Positions 53,529 to 62,903 of a stretch of DNA of 64,000 nucleotides are shown here, piece after piece (the first letter of the stretch is position 1; each line of letters begins with the position of its first letter). The notes under the pieces were generated by a model. The model worked only from the letters and a program-made list of their open reading frames with translations, was not told the origin of the DNA and did not search any database. The stretch is taken from the NCBI GenBank assembly GCA_017447185.1, contig JAFSOC010000015.1, forward strand, positions 248,672 through 312,671. Direction: 5' to 3'. The position numbers and the translations under genes were made by a program. This DNA comes from Clostridia bacterium (GTDB taxonomy: Bacteria; Bacillota; Clostridia; Christensenellales; Aristaeellaceae).

Positions 53529-54797
53529 TTATTCAACAAAATCAAATTCCATTTCTGCAATTCGCACAGTCGATCCTTCTCCGGCGCCTTTTTCGCGAAG
53601 CGCATCAATAATTCCAAGCTTGCGCAGCATTCTGTGGAACCAGTTCATACTCTCGAGATCGTCGAAATTAACACTGTCAATGAGTCTTTCCATCCCCGGC
53701 CCGGTAATAACATACACAGGACCATCCATTATGATTTCAAAGGATTCATCCGGAACGGAAATCACATCTTCTTCTTCGGTTTCAAAATGTTTGACCGGCG
53801 GGAGTGTATCGAGCATTTTAGCCGTCTCATCAAGCAATGCATCAAATCCTTCATGTGTCGCTGCACTGACTGCGAAAACGGGGCATCCCATACCTTCACC
53901 CAAAGCCTTCATTCTTTTCAGATTTTCATCTGTGTCGCATAGGTCTGTTTTATTGCATACAATGATCTGCGGCAATTCTGAAAGATTTCCGTAATGATCC
54001 AGTTCGGTATTAATCTGATCCAGATCATCCAATGGATCGCGTCCCTCACTTCCTGATATGTCTACAACATGCAGCAGAAGACGGGTACGTTCCACATGAC
54101 GAAGGAAATCATGTCCAAGTCCGGCGCCTTCAGCAGCTCCTTCAATCAAGCCCGGAATATCTGCAAGAACGATATCTTTGCCGTAATGGCGAATAATGCC
54201 AAGATTCGGAGTCAGAGTCGTAAAATGATAATTCCCGACTTTGGGACGAGCGCTGGTGACAACACTGAGGATAGAGCTTTTACCAACATTTGGATATCCG
54301 ATCAGGCCAACATCCGCAATTGTCTTCAGCTCCATTCGTAAAGAGCGCACTGCGGTTTTGATGCCTGGCTTGGCAAAATTTGGAGCCTGCCGTGTCGGTG
54401 TCGCAAAATGACGGTTACCCCATCCTCCTTTTCCGCCTTTCAGCAGTACTTTCTTTTCGCCTCCCTGATCCATATCAGCCATAATTTTTCCGGTTTCGTC
54501 GTCTCTGATAATCGTCCCGACGGGTACCTTTATAATCATATTTTCGCCATTTTTCCCGTTGCAGCAATTTGCAGAACCGTCAGCACCGTTTTCTGCTGTA
54601 TATTTACTTTTGTAGCGGAAATCGAGAAGCGTATGACAGTTTTCATCCGCAAGGAATATAATATCCCCGCCTTTGCCACCGTCTCCTCCGTCAGGGCCGC
54701 CATTCATTACGTATTTTTCACGGTGGAAAGAAGCTGAACCATTGCCACCGTTTCCGGCTTTTGCTGTAATCCTGACCTGATCAACAAAATTGCTCAT
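53529..54797 (-). CDS. obgE: Obg GTPase (CgtA)
   Basis: A 422-residue protein with the glycine-rich Obg fold (about 1-157, G-K-A-G-N-G-G-N-G at the start), the GTPase domain with G-Y-P-N-V-G-K-S-S and D-I-P-G-L, N-K-T-D, and a C-terminal OCT domain (about 345-422) that varies among Bacillota. It monitors GTP and ppGpp and acts in 50S assembly. It stands between the PFL-family gene and yhbY. Confidence 0.97.
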   Translation of the reverse strand: MSNFVDQVRITAKAGNGGNGSASFHREKYVMNGGPDGGDGGKGGDIIFLADENCHTLLDFRYKSKYTAENGADGSANCCNGKNGENMIIKVPVGTIIRDDETGKIMADMDQGGEKKVLLKGGKGGWGNRHFATPTRQAPNFAKPGIKTAVRSLRMELKTIADVGLIGYPNVGKSSILSVVTSARPKVGNYHFTTLTPNLGIIRHYGKDIVLADIPGLIEGAAEGAGLGHDFLRHVERTRLLLHVVDISGSEGRDPLDDLDQINTELDHYGNLSELPQIIVCNKTDLCDTDENLKRMKALGEGMGCPVFAVSAATHEGFDALLDETAKMLDTLPPVKHFETEEEDVISVPDESFEIIMDGPVYVITGPGMERLIDSVNFDDLESMNWFHRMLRKLGIIDALREKGAGEGSTVRIAEMEFDFVE

Positions 54798-54815
54798 AAA
54801 AACCTCTGCTATCCG

Positions 54816-56162
54816 TTAGTTTCTCAAAGAATGAAGCGGTGCCGGTATTCTTCCTCCACGAGCAATAAACGCTTCATTCCCTTTTGTATTGACAGGCATG
54901 ACGGGCGCATATCCAAGCAATCCGCCGAATTCAACCCGATCTCCGGCTTTCTTTCCTACAGCAGGAATAATACGCACCGCGGTTGTTTTGTTATTGACGA
55001 CACCAATAGCGGCTTCATCCGCAATAATGCCGCTGATGGCAGATGCAGAAGTGTCGCCAGGAATCGCGATCATATCCAGTCCGACTGAGCATACACAGGT
55101 CATAGCTTCGAGCTTTTCAAGTGACAACGCTCCATCCGCTGCAGCTTCTATCATACCGATATCTTCACTGACGGGAATAAAAGCACCGCTCAGACCGCCA
55201 ACATGATTGCTGGCCATCACACCGCCCTTTTTTACAGCGTCATTCAATAATGCAAGTGCAGCTGTTGTTCCGGGGGCTCCAGCCATCTCAAGACCCATCT
55301 CAGTCAGTATATGTGCCACAGAATCCCCGCGCGCCGGTGTGGGAGCAAGGCTCAGGTCAACAATTCCAAAAGGAATATTCAGCCGCTGACTTGCTTCCCT
55401 GGCAACAAGCTGGCCAACCCTTGTAATTTTGAATGCGGTGCGTTTGATTGTTTCTGCAATAATATCGAAAGGTTGTCCGCGGACAGATTCCAAAGCAACT
55501 TTTACAACTCCGGGACCGGAAACACCTACGTTGATCGCGCATTCCGGCTCACCGACCCCGCAGAAGGCGCCTGCCATAAAAGGATTATCTTCAACAGCAT
55601 TGGCAAATACAACAAGCTTGGCACATCCAAGCCCATCATGATCAGCAGTCATCTCTGCAGTTTTTTTAATTATTTCTCCCATTTCACGTACAGCGTTCAT
55701 GTTGATACCGGAACGCGAGGAAGCAACATTGACACTGGAACAGAGAAGTTTGGTCTCACTGAGCACTTCCGGAATGGAAGCTAGTATCCTTTCATCTGCA
55801 AGCGTAGCACCCTTATGCATTAAGGCGGAATAACCGCCAAGAAAATTTACACCGACAGATTCAGCGGCGTGGTCAAGGGCACGTGCGATGGGCCTGGGGT
55901 CTTCCTGGCAGATAAGGCTGACAGGCGTAACACTGATCCGTTTATTAACAATCGGAATACCGAATTCTGTTTCGATTTCCTCCCCCGTTCGGACAAGATG
56001 TTCTGCTTTTTTGCAAATTTTGTCATAAACTCTCTGAGCACATTTGTTTGCGTCCGGATGTGAACAATCCAGAAGATTAATGCCCAAAGTAATGGTTCGG
56101 ATGTCAAAGTTTTCCTCCTGGATCATTTTCATTGTTTGGAGGATTTCGCCTGTTTCAATCAT
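54816..56162 (-). CDS. PFL-family protein (UPF0210/DUF711)
   Basis: A 448-residue protein of full family length with [14 protein letters not shown] and G-V-S-G-P-G-V-V. It is distantly like formate acetyltransferase but lacks the glycyl radical site, and its chemistry is unknown. The ACT-domain gene directly upstream (12 nt) is its constant partner, which suggests that ACT regulates it by binding an amino acid. Confidence 0.9.
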   Translation of the reverse strand: MIETGEILQTMKMIQEENFDIRTITLGINLLDCSHPDANKCAQRVYDKICKKAEHLVRTGEEIETEFGIPIVNKRISVTPVSLICQEDPRPIARALDHAAESVGVNFLGGYSALMHKGATLADERILASIPEVLSETKLLCSSVNVASSRSGINMNAVREMGEIIKKTAEMTADHDGLGCAKLVVFANAVEDNPFMAGAFCGVGEPECAINVGVSGPGVVKVALESVRGQPFDIIAETIKRTAFKITRVGQLVAREASQRLNIPFGIVDLSLAPTPARGDSVAHILTEMGLEMAGAPGTTAALALLNDAVKKGGVMASNHVGGLSGAFIPVSEDIGMIEAAADGALSLEKLEAMTCVCSVGLDMIAIPGDTSASAISGIIADEAAIGVVNNKTTAVRIIPAVGKKAGDRVEFGGLLGYAPVMPVNTKGNEAFIARGGRIPAPLHSLRN

Positions 56163-56174
56163 ATCAGTTCCCCC

Positions 56175-56447
56175 TCAGATTCTGTGCATCGCATCAAAAA
56201 TATCCATACGCTGCATATGAATCGACATTTTAAGGGATTCACGGACCGGCTGCAGCCTTTTGTCAATCTCTTCAAAATCCATATTTGCGCCATCCAGATC
56301 CACAACCATCATCATTGTAAAATATCCGTCAAGAATTGTCTGCGTGATATCTAGAATATTAATATTCATCTCGCTCAGTTTGGTAGCCACGCTTGCAATA
56401 ATACCTGTAGTATCCAGACCAGTTACGGAAATCAGAGCCTTCGTCAT
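56175..56447 (-). CDS. ACT-domain protein (UPF0237)
   Basis: A 90-residue single ACT domain: A-L-I-S-V-T-G-L-D-T-T-G-I-I-A and N-I-L-D-I-T-Q-T-I. ACT domains bind amino acids to regulate partners; the PFL-family gene 12 nt later is the partner. It is first in the long minus-strand operon behind a consensus promoter. Confidence 0.92.
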   Translation of the reverse strand: MTKALISVTGLDTTGIIASVATKLSEMNINILDITQTILDGYFTMMMVVDLDGANMDFEEIDKRLQPVRESLKMSIHMQRMDIFDAMHRI

Positions 56448-56482
56448 TTCAACGGTTCCCCCGATACATAATTATTCATATT

Positions 56483-56512
56483 ATTATATTGCTCCGTCCC
56501 TCCTTTTGTCAA
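56483..56512 (-). promoter_or_regulatory. Consensus promoter of the ACT-obg-murC-alr operon
   Basis: On the minus strand TTGACA (56512-56507) and TATAAT (56488-56483) are 18 nt apart, both perfect. It faces the maf promoter, whose elements start only about 10 nt to the right, so the two may compete. Confidence 0.85.
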
Positions 56513-56538
56513 TTTTGCTTTCATTCATCTGCAGAGTA

Positions 56539-56547
56539 TGATATAAT
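56539..56547 (+). promoter_or_regulatory. Extended -10 promoter for maf-mre
   Basis: TGATATAAT has a perfect -10 with the upstream TG of an extended -10; the -35 region (TTTCAT, 56519-56524, spacer 17) is weak. Transcription would start near 56554, about 29 nt before maf. Confidence 0.7.
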
Positions 56548-56582
56548 TATTCAGTTCATTCATTAGTATGGGAGGGTATGTA

Positions 56583-57158
56583 ATGGAAAAACTGATCCTC
56601 GCTTCCTGCTCTCCCAGAAGGAGTGAATTGCTTACTGTGGCAGGTATTCCATTTGATACGGTTTCACCGGATGTTGATGAAACATGTACGCTCCCCGCAG
56701 ATCAGGCCGTTGCTGTTCTTTCTGCCCGCAAGGCGGAAGCGGTCGGTAACCTGTTCCCCGGAAGGTTTATCCTTGCAGCCGATACACTGGTATCTTTGAA
56801 CGGAAGATCGCTGGGAAAGCCGTCTGATGAGACGGATGCTGTAAACATGCTTCATATGCTTTCCGGACGTACACATCAGGTATTTACCGGAGTTTCTGTA
56901 CGGTCCTCTTCGGGCGTGATATTTACGGAAACAGATCGGTCTGATGTTACGTTCTGTCCGCTTTCAGAAAAGGAAATCCTTGCCTATGTCCGTTCGGGCG
57001 AACCGATGGACAAAGCCGGAGCGTATGCGGTTCAGGGTCGTGCTTCCCTGTGGATTTCCCGGCTTGAAGGCAGTTATTCATCTGTCATTGGCCTGCCACT
57101 GTATCTGGTCCGGTGCCTGCTTCAAAAATGCGGCTTTCCGCTGGAAGCATTTATGTGA
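56583..57158 (+). CDS. Maf-like nucleotide pyrophosphatase
   Basis: A 191-residue protein from the ATG at 56583, which has a GGGAGGG site; an upstream in-frame ATG at 56568 precedes that site. It opens L-I-L-A-S-C-S-P-R-R-S-E-L and has A-A-D-T-L-V and the E-P-M-D-K-A-G-A-Y segment typical of YhdE/Maf. These enzymes remove non-canonical or UTP/dTTP nucleotides. maf before mreB is normal in Bacillota. Confidence 0.93.
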   Translation: MEKLILASCSPRRSELLTVAGIPFDTVSPDVDETCTLPADQAVAVLSARKAEAVGNLFPGRFILAADTLVSLNGRSLGKPSDETDAVNMLHMLSGRTHQVFTGVSVRSSSGVIFTETDRSDVTFCPLSEKEILAYVRSGEPMDKAGAYAVQGRASLWISRLEGSYSSVIGLPLYLVRCLLQKCGFPLEAFM

Positions 57159-57185
57159 TTATTTGTCGTAAAGGATGGAACAATT

Positions 57186-58217
57186 ATGCCATTTTGGGCG
57201 CCTGATATCGGAATTGACCTTGGCACGGAGAATATCAGCCTATATGTCCGTGGTCGCGGTGTTGTTATTTCTGAACCTGCTCTTGTTGTCCTGGACAGGG
57301 AAGATCGGCATACCGTACAAGCTGTCGGTGATGAAGCGGGATTCCTGCTGGGCCGTTCTCCTGAACGTCTTACACCGGTTTATCCGATTCGGAACGGACT
57401 GGTCGCGGACTTTGATATTGCGGAACTGATGCTCAAATATTTCTTCCGGAAAGCCATTGGTGTTTCATATCTTGGAAAACCGCGTGTAATTGTTTCCGTT
57501 CCCTGCAATCTGGATGATGTTAACCGGAAAGCTTTAACTGAAGCCATCCGCTATGCCGGTGCAAAACATGTCTTTCTGATTGAAAAGCCGTTCGCTTCTG
57601 CCATTGGAACAGGACTTCCGGTTTATGATCCCGTGGGCAATCTTGTTGTTGATATCGGTGCCGGGACCACCGATGTTGCTGTGATTTCCCTGGGAGGGCT
57701 GGTTGTATCACAGAGCGTACAGGTAGGTGGAAACAAGTTTGACGAGGCCCTGATGGAATATCTTCGTAAAGAATGCAGCATTCTCATTGGAAACCAGACA
57801 GCAGAGAACATTAAAAAGGATCTTGCTGCAGCTCTTCCGCTAGAAGAAGACAGGTCCATTCTTGTAAGGGGAATCAATCAGCTGAATACATCTGCCGGAA
57901 CAGTCAGTTTCTCTTCCGCACAGGCATATGAAGCCCTGAAAGGACCGTGTAACGCAATTGTCCGGGCGATCAGGTGGGTACTAGAAAGGACGCCCCCTGA
58001 ACTTGCCGCGGATATTATGAGGGGCGGTATTCATCTGACGGGTGATGCAGCAAGGCTTTTCGCGCTGGACCGTTATATTTCTGAAAATGTCGGTATACCG
58101 GTTCTCCTTGCACGTGATCCCGGCGACTGCTGTATTCTCGGTATCGGATATCTTACTGAGAACATTCAGCTTGTTTCTCCTCGGAACAGGCAATCAGAAA
58201 AGCCGGCTTACAAATGA
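57186..58217 (+). CDS. mreB: Rod-shape protein MreB
   Basis: A 343-residue actin homologue with phosphate loops I-D-L-G-T-E-N and V-D-I-G-A-G-T-T-D, and a C-terminal adenosine site region G-G-I-H-L-T-G-D-A. MreB filaments under the membrane guide cell-wall elongation with MreC, MreD, PBP2 and RodA, all downstream here. The first loop has E-N where most MreB proteins have A-N, and the C-terminal motif I-H-L-T-G-D-A differs slightly from the usual L-T-G-G, so it may be an Mbl-type or diverged copy. Confidence 0.93.
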   Translation: MPFWAPDIGIDLGTENISLYVRGRGVVISEPALVVLDREDRHTVQAVGDEAGFLLGRSPERLTPVYPIRNGLVADFDIAELMLKYFFRKAIGVSYLGKPRVIVSVPCNLDDVNRKALTEAIRYAGAKHVFLIEKPFASAIGTGLPVYDPVGNLVVDIGAGTTDVAVISLGGLVVSQSVQVGGNKFDEALMEYLRKECSILIGNQTAENIKKDLAAALPLEEDRSILVRGINQLNTSAGTVSFSSAQAYEALKGPCNAIVRAIRWVLERTPPELAADIMRGGIHLTGDAARLFALDRYISENVGIPVLLARDPGDCCILGIGYLTENIQLVSPRNRQSEKPAYK

Positions 58218-58251
58218 TTCTACATATTTTTTCTGAAGGAGGTGAACTGAT

Positions 58252-59748
58252 TTGGCAAGACCCCGGCGTGGACAACGTTCCGAAAAAGATCCAAGGCCTG
58301 TCGCTACAGATGACTTTATTTATGAACAGACAGAAGATGATTCTGTAACGGTTCTTTCTGATACCCCTGAAGAAGCTGTTCGTAAATTGCGCGTCAGAAC
58401 AGACCGGGAAAATGACAATTCTGTTTCTTCTGAAGAAAATGATCAATACTCCGGCGAAAGTCGTCCTGTTCCGAACAAACGAAAAGTATATTCTTCAGGC
58501 GTTATTCTTGATGACAATCTGGAACCTGTTGGCAAAGTGAAACGCCGGTCCCATCCGGTTCTTCGCGGCTTTATCCTGACAATTGTTACCCTTGTGCTTC
58601 TGGTGACAGCAGGATCCTTTATCCTTCGCAGGCTTTTCCCTGATACTGCTGTTCTTGGGGCACCGGAGAATGCTGTCAGTTCAATTATGACACCGATTCA
58701 GACCTTTTTCTCCGGAATTACTGAATCCATAGCCGGATATTTCCGTTCCATGAAACTGCGAAGCAACATTGAATCAGAATATAATGCGTTGCGGGCAGAA
58801 AACGAACAGCTGGTTTATAAAGCAATGCTTGCTGAAGAGCTGCAGCAGACGCTTTCAATGTATGAAGATCTTTCTGACGAAATAAAAGCCAACCAGGAAA
58901 TGAAACCCATTGTTGCTACAGTCGTTGGCAGATCAGATACAAATTATTTTTCCACAATGACAATCAACAAAGGAACAAACGACGGCGTAGAAGATTATAT
59001 GGCCGTCACAATTTCAGGAGCGCTTGTCGGATATACGGAAAACACGAGAAAAAATGAAGCTACCGTCCGTACAATCATTGATTCCAATGCTTCCATTGCT
59101 GCGATTATTCAATCTTCCAGAGATCAGGGAACGGTTCGCGGCACACTCGGTGTTGACGGCGCGCCGATGTGCAGAATGTATTATCTGCCTGATGACAACC
59201 TTCCCCGCCCCGGTGACCTTGTAGTTACTTCCGGTGTAGGCATGTCCTTCCCCAAAGGGATACCAATCGGAGAAGTACGTGAAAGCACGCGCGGAATGGA
59301 TTCAAACAAACAGTATATTATCATTGAGCCGAAAGTTGATTTCCAGCATCTGGAATATGTTATTGTTCTGCGTTACAAACCACGTGCTGAAGCGATTGAA
59401 GGCCGTGAAAACGGCAGGACAGATATTGAACTTGTTCCTCTTGAAAGCGCCAGACCCTCACCGGTCGTTCCGCAAATTGCAGCTTCGCTGTTTGATTCTC
59501 CGACACCTGACCCGGTATCATCTTCTCAGATCACACCATCTCCTACACCGGAACCGACGGAAATACCAAAACCAACCCTTACACCAACCGTTACGCCGCA
59601 GCCTACACCTGATGAAACAATCCTCGAATATCAGGTTGTCAATCTTCACGGTGATCCTACACCGACGCCTTCACCCACACCGGGACCCACTGCAACCCCA
59701 TATTTCACACCCGACCCGAATGACATGACTTTCGAGGAGGATGAGTAA
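58252..59748 (+). CDS. mreC: Cell-shape protein MreC with long acidic and Pro/Thr-rich ends
   Basis: A 498-residue protein, long for MreC (usually near 280-350). An acidic, polar N-terminal segment of about 100 residues lies in the cytoplasm before one membrane helix (about 103-125). A coiled coil (about 155-200) and the beta-domains follow (V-V-G-R-S-D, D-L-V-V-T-S-G, F-P-K-G-I-P-I-G). The last 110 residues are a Pro/Thr/Ser-rich tail with repeated T-P-T-P. MreC links MreB to PBP2 and RodA. The TTG start has AAGGAGGTGA upstream. Overlaps mreD. Confidence 0.92.
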   Translation: MARPRRGQRSEKDPRPVATDDFIYEQTEDDSVTVLSDTPEEAVRKLRVRTDRENDNSVSSEENDQYSGESRPVPNKRKVYSSGVILDDNLEPVGKVKRRSHPVLRGFILTIVTLVLLVTAGSFILRRLFPDTAVLGAPENAVSSIMTPIQTFFSGITESIAGYFRSMKLRSNIESEYNALRAENEQLVYKAMLAEELQQTLSMYEDLSDEIKANQEMKPIVATVVGRSDTNYFSTMTINKGTNDGVEDYMAVTISGALVGYTENTRKNEATVRTIIDSNASIAAIIQSSRDQGTVRGTLGVDGAPMCRMYYLPDDNLPRPGDLVVTSGVGMSFPKGIPIGEVRESTRGMDSNKQYIIIEPKVDFQHLEYVIVLRYKPRAEAIEGRENGRTDIELVPLESARPSPVVPQIAASLFDSPTPDPVSSSQITPSPTPEPTEIPKPTLTPTVTPQPTPDETILEYQVVNLHGDPTPTPSPTPGPTATPYFTPDPNDMTFEEDE

Positions 59749-59749
59749 A

Positions 59750-60340
59750 ATGCAGACAAGCAATGTTCGCAAATATCTCGTTCTCCTTATCCTTACCATG
59801 CTGGGATATCTGTGTGAAGTTTGTGTCATGCCCTATATCAAAGTTTTTGGAATTACACCGAATCTTCTTTATGTAATAATTGGCATTATTACAGTTGCAT
59901 ACGGAAAACTCCGTGTGTTCTGGGTCGGACTGATTTACGGAATTCTGATGCAGGTTATGCTGCCTTCTGTCACTTATCTGAATCTGGCTCTTTATCCGCT
60001 GACTACACTTTTCTGTTCATTTGCTTTTGCGGATAAACCACTGAAAACGATTGAGTATGAAAAAGCAATCCGGCGCGAACGAAAGGAAATCCCCGCCTGG
60101 CTTCGGTCCGTGCTTTGCACGATGCTGAATACATTCGTTTATGAAGTGGTTCAGATTACATATATTTATCTCGGAGGATCCGCACTGACTTTTGCCCATT
60201 TCCTTCGCGGCTTCGCAGATGTGATTGTTACGGGTGCCTTTTGTCTTGTCCTTGTGATTCCTTTGCGCCGGCTGATCTTCGGACGACGGAGGAATCAACC
60301 CGTGATGAAGACTTCTCCTGTTGTTTTCAGTAAAAGTTGA
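59750..60340 (+). CDS. mreD: Rod-shape protein MreD
   Basis: A 196-residue polytopic protein with about five helices from the ATG at 59750, 9 nt after GAGGAGG; an ATG at 59741 touches that site. It sits between mreC and PBP2, which is why MreD is called: MreD is poorly conserved in sequence. It overlaps or directly follows the end of mreC (stop 59746-59748). Confidence 0.88.
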   Translation: MQTSNVRKYLVLLILTMLGYLCEVCVMPYIKVFGITPNLLYVIIGIITVAYGKLRVFWVGLIYGILMQVMLPSVTYLNLALYPLTTLFCSFAFADKPLKTIEYEKAIRRERKEIPAWLRSVLCTMLNTFVYEVVQITYIYLGGSALTFAHFLRGFADVIVTGAFCLVLVIPLRRLIFGRRRNQPVMKTSPVVFSKS

Positions 60341-60381
60341 TTTGTATATGTTTCTGATTATTATGAAAGGAGTGAGCAGAA

Positions 60382-62883
60382 TTGGAATCCAGGGATAAAA
60401 AGAAAAAAAGTGCTGAATTCTGGCGTTTTGCTGCTTTTTTGATTCTTCTTTTTGTCATTTTTATCTGGCTTGTTTCAGGTCTGATCAATCTTCAGCTCCG
60501 TCAATCAGAAATGTATAAAGAAAAAGCAGAGGATACAAGAACCTATACGATCGCCCTTCGCGGCAAACGCGGATCTATTTCAACATCTGACTCTGTTGTA
60601 ATGGCTGAAGACGAGCTGATCTATAATGTCACCTTCCAGAAGGATGCATCGGCCAATACGAAGGCTCTTTACAAATCCTATACCCAATCCATCATCGAAA
60701 CAATTGGAATTATTGAAAAAAACGGCGGAAATATCTCTGTAAGTTACGTGATTGAACGGAATCCGGAGACAAACGAATGGGTATTTAATTTCGGATCCGG
60801 TGTTTCCGAATCTGTTCTTGAGACGCGTGAAAACCAGTGGCGCAAAAACAATTACGCCACTGGTAAACGTTATACTACTGCAGAGCAGTGCATTGAACAG
60901 TTCCGGACCAGATATCAGATTGATCCTGATGTTTCCGAAGACTTAATGCTGAAAATCATGGCAATCTATTCAGAAATGCAGATGAATATCTTCAATTCCC
61001 AACCTATTGTAATAGCCAAAGATGTTCGTTATGAAACTGTTATAGAAATAGAAACAAGATCCATGGTTCTTCCTGGAATGAGCATTCAGGTCGGAACAAA
61101 ACGTGTTTACCCGCGTTCCACATTGGCTTCGCAGATCATCGGATATACCGGCGCTATTCCCTCGCGTTCCATGTGGCTCAATTTACAGGCAAAAGGTTAT
61201 TCCTATAACGATACCATCGGCCGTGATGGAATTGAGTCCTCGATGGAAGACTGGCTTACGCAGAATTCCTCATTGCGCAAAGGAGCCAGGGTTGTTGAAC
61301 GCGATCAGATGTCGCGCGTTGTCAGGGAACTAGATTATACTGCTCCGACAGACGGAAACAATGTTAAGCTGACACTGAATGCTTCCTATCAGCAGATGGC
61401 GGAACGATGCCTCGCTGATAACGTAAATTCAACGCGTGATCTTCAGGAAACAAAGCTGGCTTCAGAAAGCTGGCGAGAAGACAATAAAACCGATATCCAC
61501 AACCGGAACTGGACCGAATTTCCGCTTGAACTGGCAGAACATGGCTGTCTTGTTATTCTGGACATGCAATGCCGTGTTCTTGCGCTGGCAAACTACCCTA
61601 CTTACGATCTGAATGCATTGGTCGCCGGCGGCAAAGAAGCAAGAGCAATTCTGCGCGACAGCAGAAATCTTCTCCTGAATTATGGAATTCATGCTCGCGG
61701 CACCCCGGGATCCATTTTCAAGATGGTCACAGCAATGGGTGCTCTGGCCACAGGCGAACTGGATCCGAATGAACGAATTTCAGATATGGGTTATTACACC
61801 AAATACAACTCAGATAAAACAACCGCTCCAAAATGCTGGATCAGTAAAAACCTGATCTACAAGCATGCCAATCAAACAATTGTCAACGGACTGGAACATT
61901 CCTGCAATTACTTCTTCTATACGCTTGCTGACCGTCTCGGAGAAGAACGTCTGTACCGTTATGCGGCCCTTTTCGGTCTTACATCCAAAACTGGAATTGA
62001 CCTGCCTGGTGAAGTCCGTTCTGTTGTTGGCTCCCAAAACACGCTGTATGATCCTTCCAAACCGGTCAAAGAGGCCTATCAGGACACTTCACTGCCCATC
62101 ATCGTTTTCAATTCCATCAAGCGTCATTTGCGCAATTGCGGCCAGACAAGGAATATTGAGTATGACGATGAGCGCCTTTCCATCTGTGCAAAGAGACTGA
62201 TGGATATGGCAGTCAATTACAATGAAAGCGACTGGCTGGACAATATGCGTACAATTCTTATGGAAGAATTGAACATGACCAAGGATATGGTCTATCTTCA
62301 GTCTGTTATCGGTGACACTTATAACTATATGAATGATATTAAGTGGGGCGGCGGCCAGACAATCCTTACCGGTATCGGACAATCCGTTACCGTTCTTACT
62401 CCGATTGCCGTTGCACGCTACGTCTGTACAGTTGCAAATGGTGGATATCTCTACAATGTTTCTCTGATTGATTCCATCACTTCACCCGAAGGTGAAATCC
62501 TCTCTCAGCGCGAACCCACACTGATTCATCGTCTGGATTATTCAGATGAATATCTGCCGCTGATCCGTCTTGGGATGAAGGGCGTGGTTGACGAATCCGG
62601 TACTGCAGCCAAATATTTTAAGAAATATCCTTATACGGATGAGATTGCTGCTAAAACAGGTACAGCTCAGGTTACGAAAATAGACCTTGAAAACAATTCC
62701 TGGTTTGTCTGTTTTGCGCCATATGAGAATCCGGAAATTGCAGTTGCATGTTTTATACCGAACGGATATTCAGGTTCGGAAGCATGTAAAGCTCCGCGCG
62801 ATTTTATAAAATGGTATCTTGATCAGAAAGATCTGCGCAGTGTTGACTATAATCTTCCCATTGGCAATTCCATTGCACCATGA
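60382..62883 (+). CDS. Penicillin-binding protein 2 (elongation transpeptidase)
   Basis: An 833-residue class B PBP, longer than the ~630-720 typical of PBP2. An N-terminal helix (about 12-35) and pedestal domain lead to the transpeptidase with S-I-F-K (G-S-I-F-K-M), S-C-N (H-S-C-N-Y) and K-T-G (A-K-T-G-T-A). About 95 residues between G-E-V-R-S-V-V-G and G-I-G-Q-S, a site where most PBP2 have only a short link, make an extra insertion. It cross-links peptidoglycan during elongation with RodA. The TTG start has GAAAGGAGTGAG upstream. Confidence 0.92.
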   Translation: MESRDKKKKSAEFWRFAAFLILLFVIFIWLVSGLINLQLRQSEMYKEKAEDTRTYTIALRGKRGSISTSDSVVMAEDELIYNVTFQKDASANTKALYKSYTQSIIETIGIIEKNGGNISVSYVIERNPETNEWVFNFGSGVSESVLETRENQWRKNNYATGKRYTTAEQCIEQFRTRYQIDPDVSEDLMLKIMAIYSEMQMNIFNSQPIVIAKDVRYETVIEIETRSMVLPGMSIQVGTKRVYPRSTLASQIIGYTGAIPSRSMWLNLQAKGYSYNDTIGRDGIESSMEDWLTQNSSLRKGARVVERDQMSRVVRELDYTAPTDGNNVKLTLNASYQQMAERCLADNVNSTRDLQETKLASESWREDNKTDIHNRNWTEFPLELAEHGCLVILDMQCRVLALANYPTYDLNALVAGGKEARAILRDSRNLLLNYGIHARGTPGSIFKMVTAMGALATGELDPNERISDMGYYTKYNSDKTTAPKCWISKNLIYKHANQTIVNGLEHSCNYFFYTLADRLGEERLYRYAALFGLTSKTGIDLPGEVRSVVGSQNTLYDPSKPVKEAYQDTSLPIIVFNSIKRHLRNCGQTRNIEYDDERLSICAKRLMDMAVNYNESDWLDNMRTILMEELNMTKDMVYLQSVIGDTYNYMNDIKWGGGQTILTGIGQSVTVLTPIAVARYVCTVANGGYLYNVSLIDSITSPEGEILSQREPTLIHRLDYSDEYLPLIRLGMKGVVDESGTAAKYFKKYPYTDEIAAKTGTAQVTKIDLENNSWFVCFAPYENPEIAVACFIPNGYSGSEACKAPRDFIKWYLDQKDLRSVDYNLPIGNSIAP

Positions 62884-62903
62884 TCGGGTAAGGAGGAATA
62901 CAA

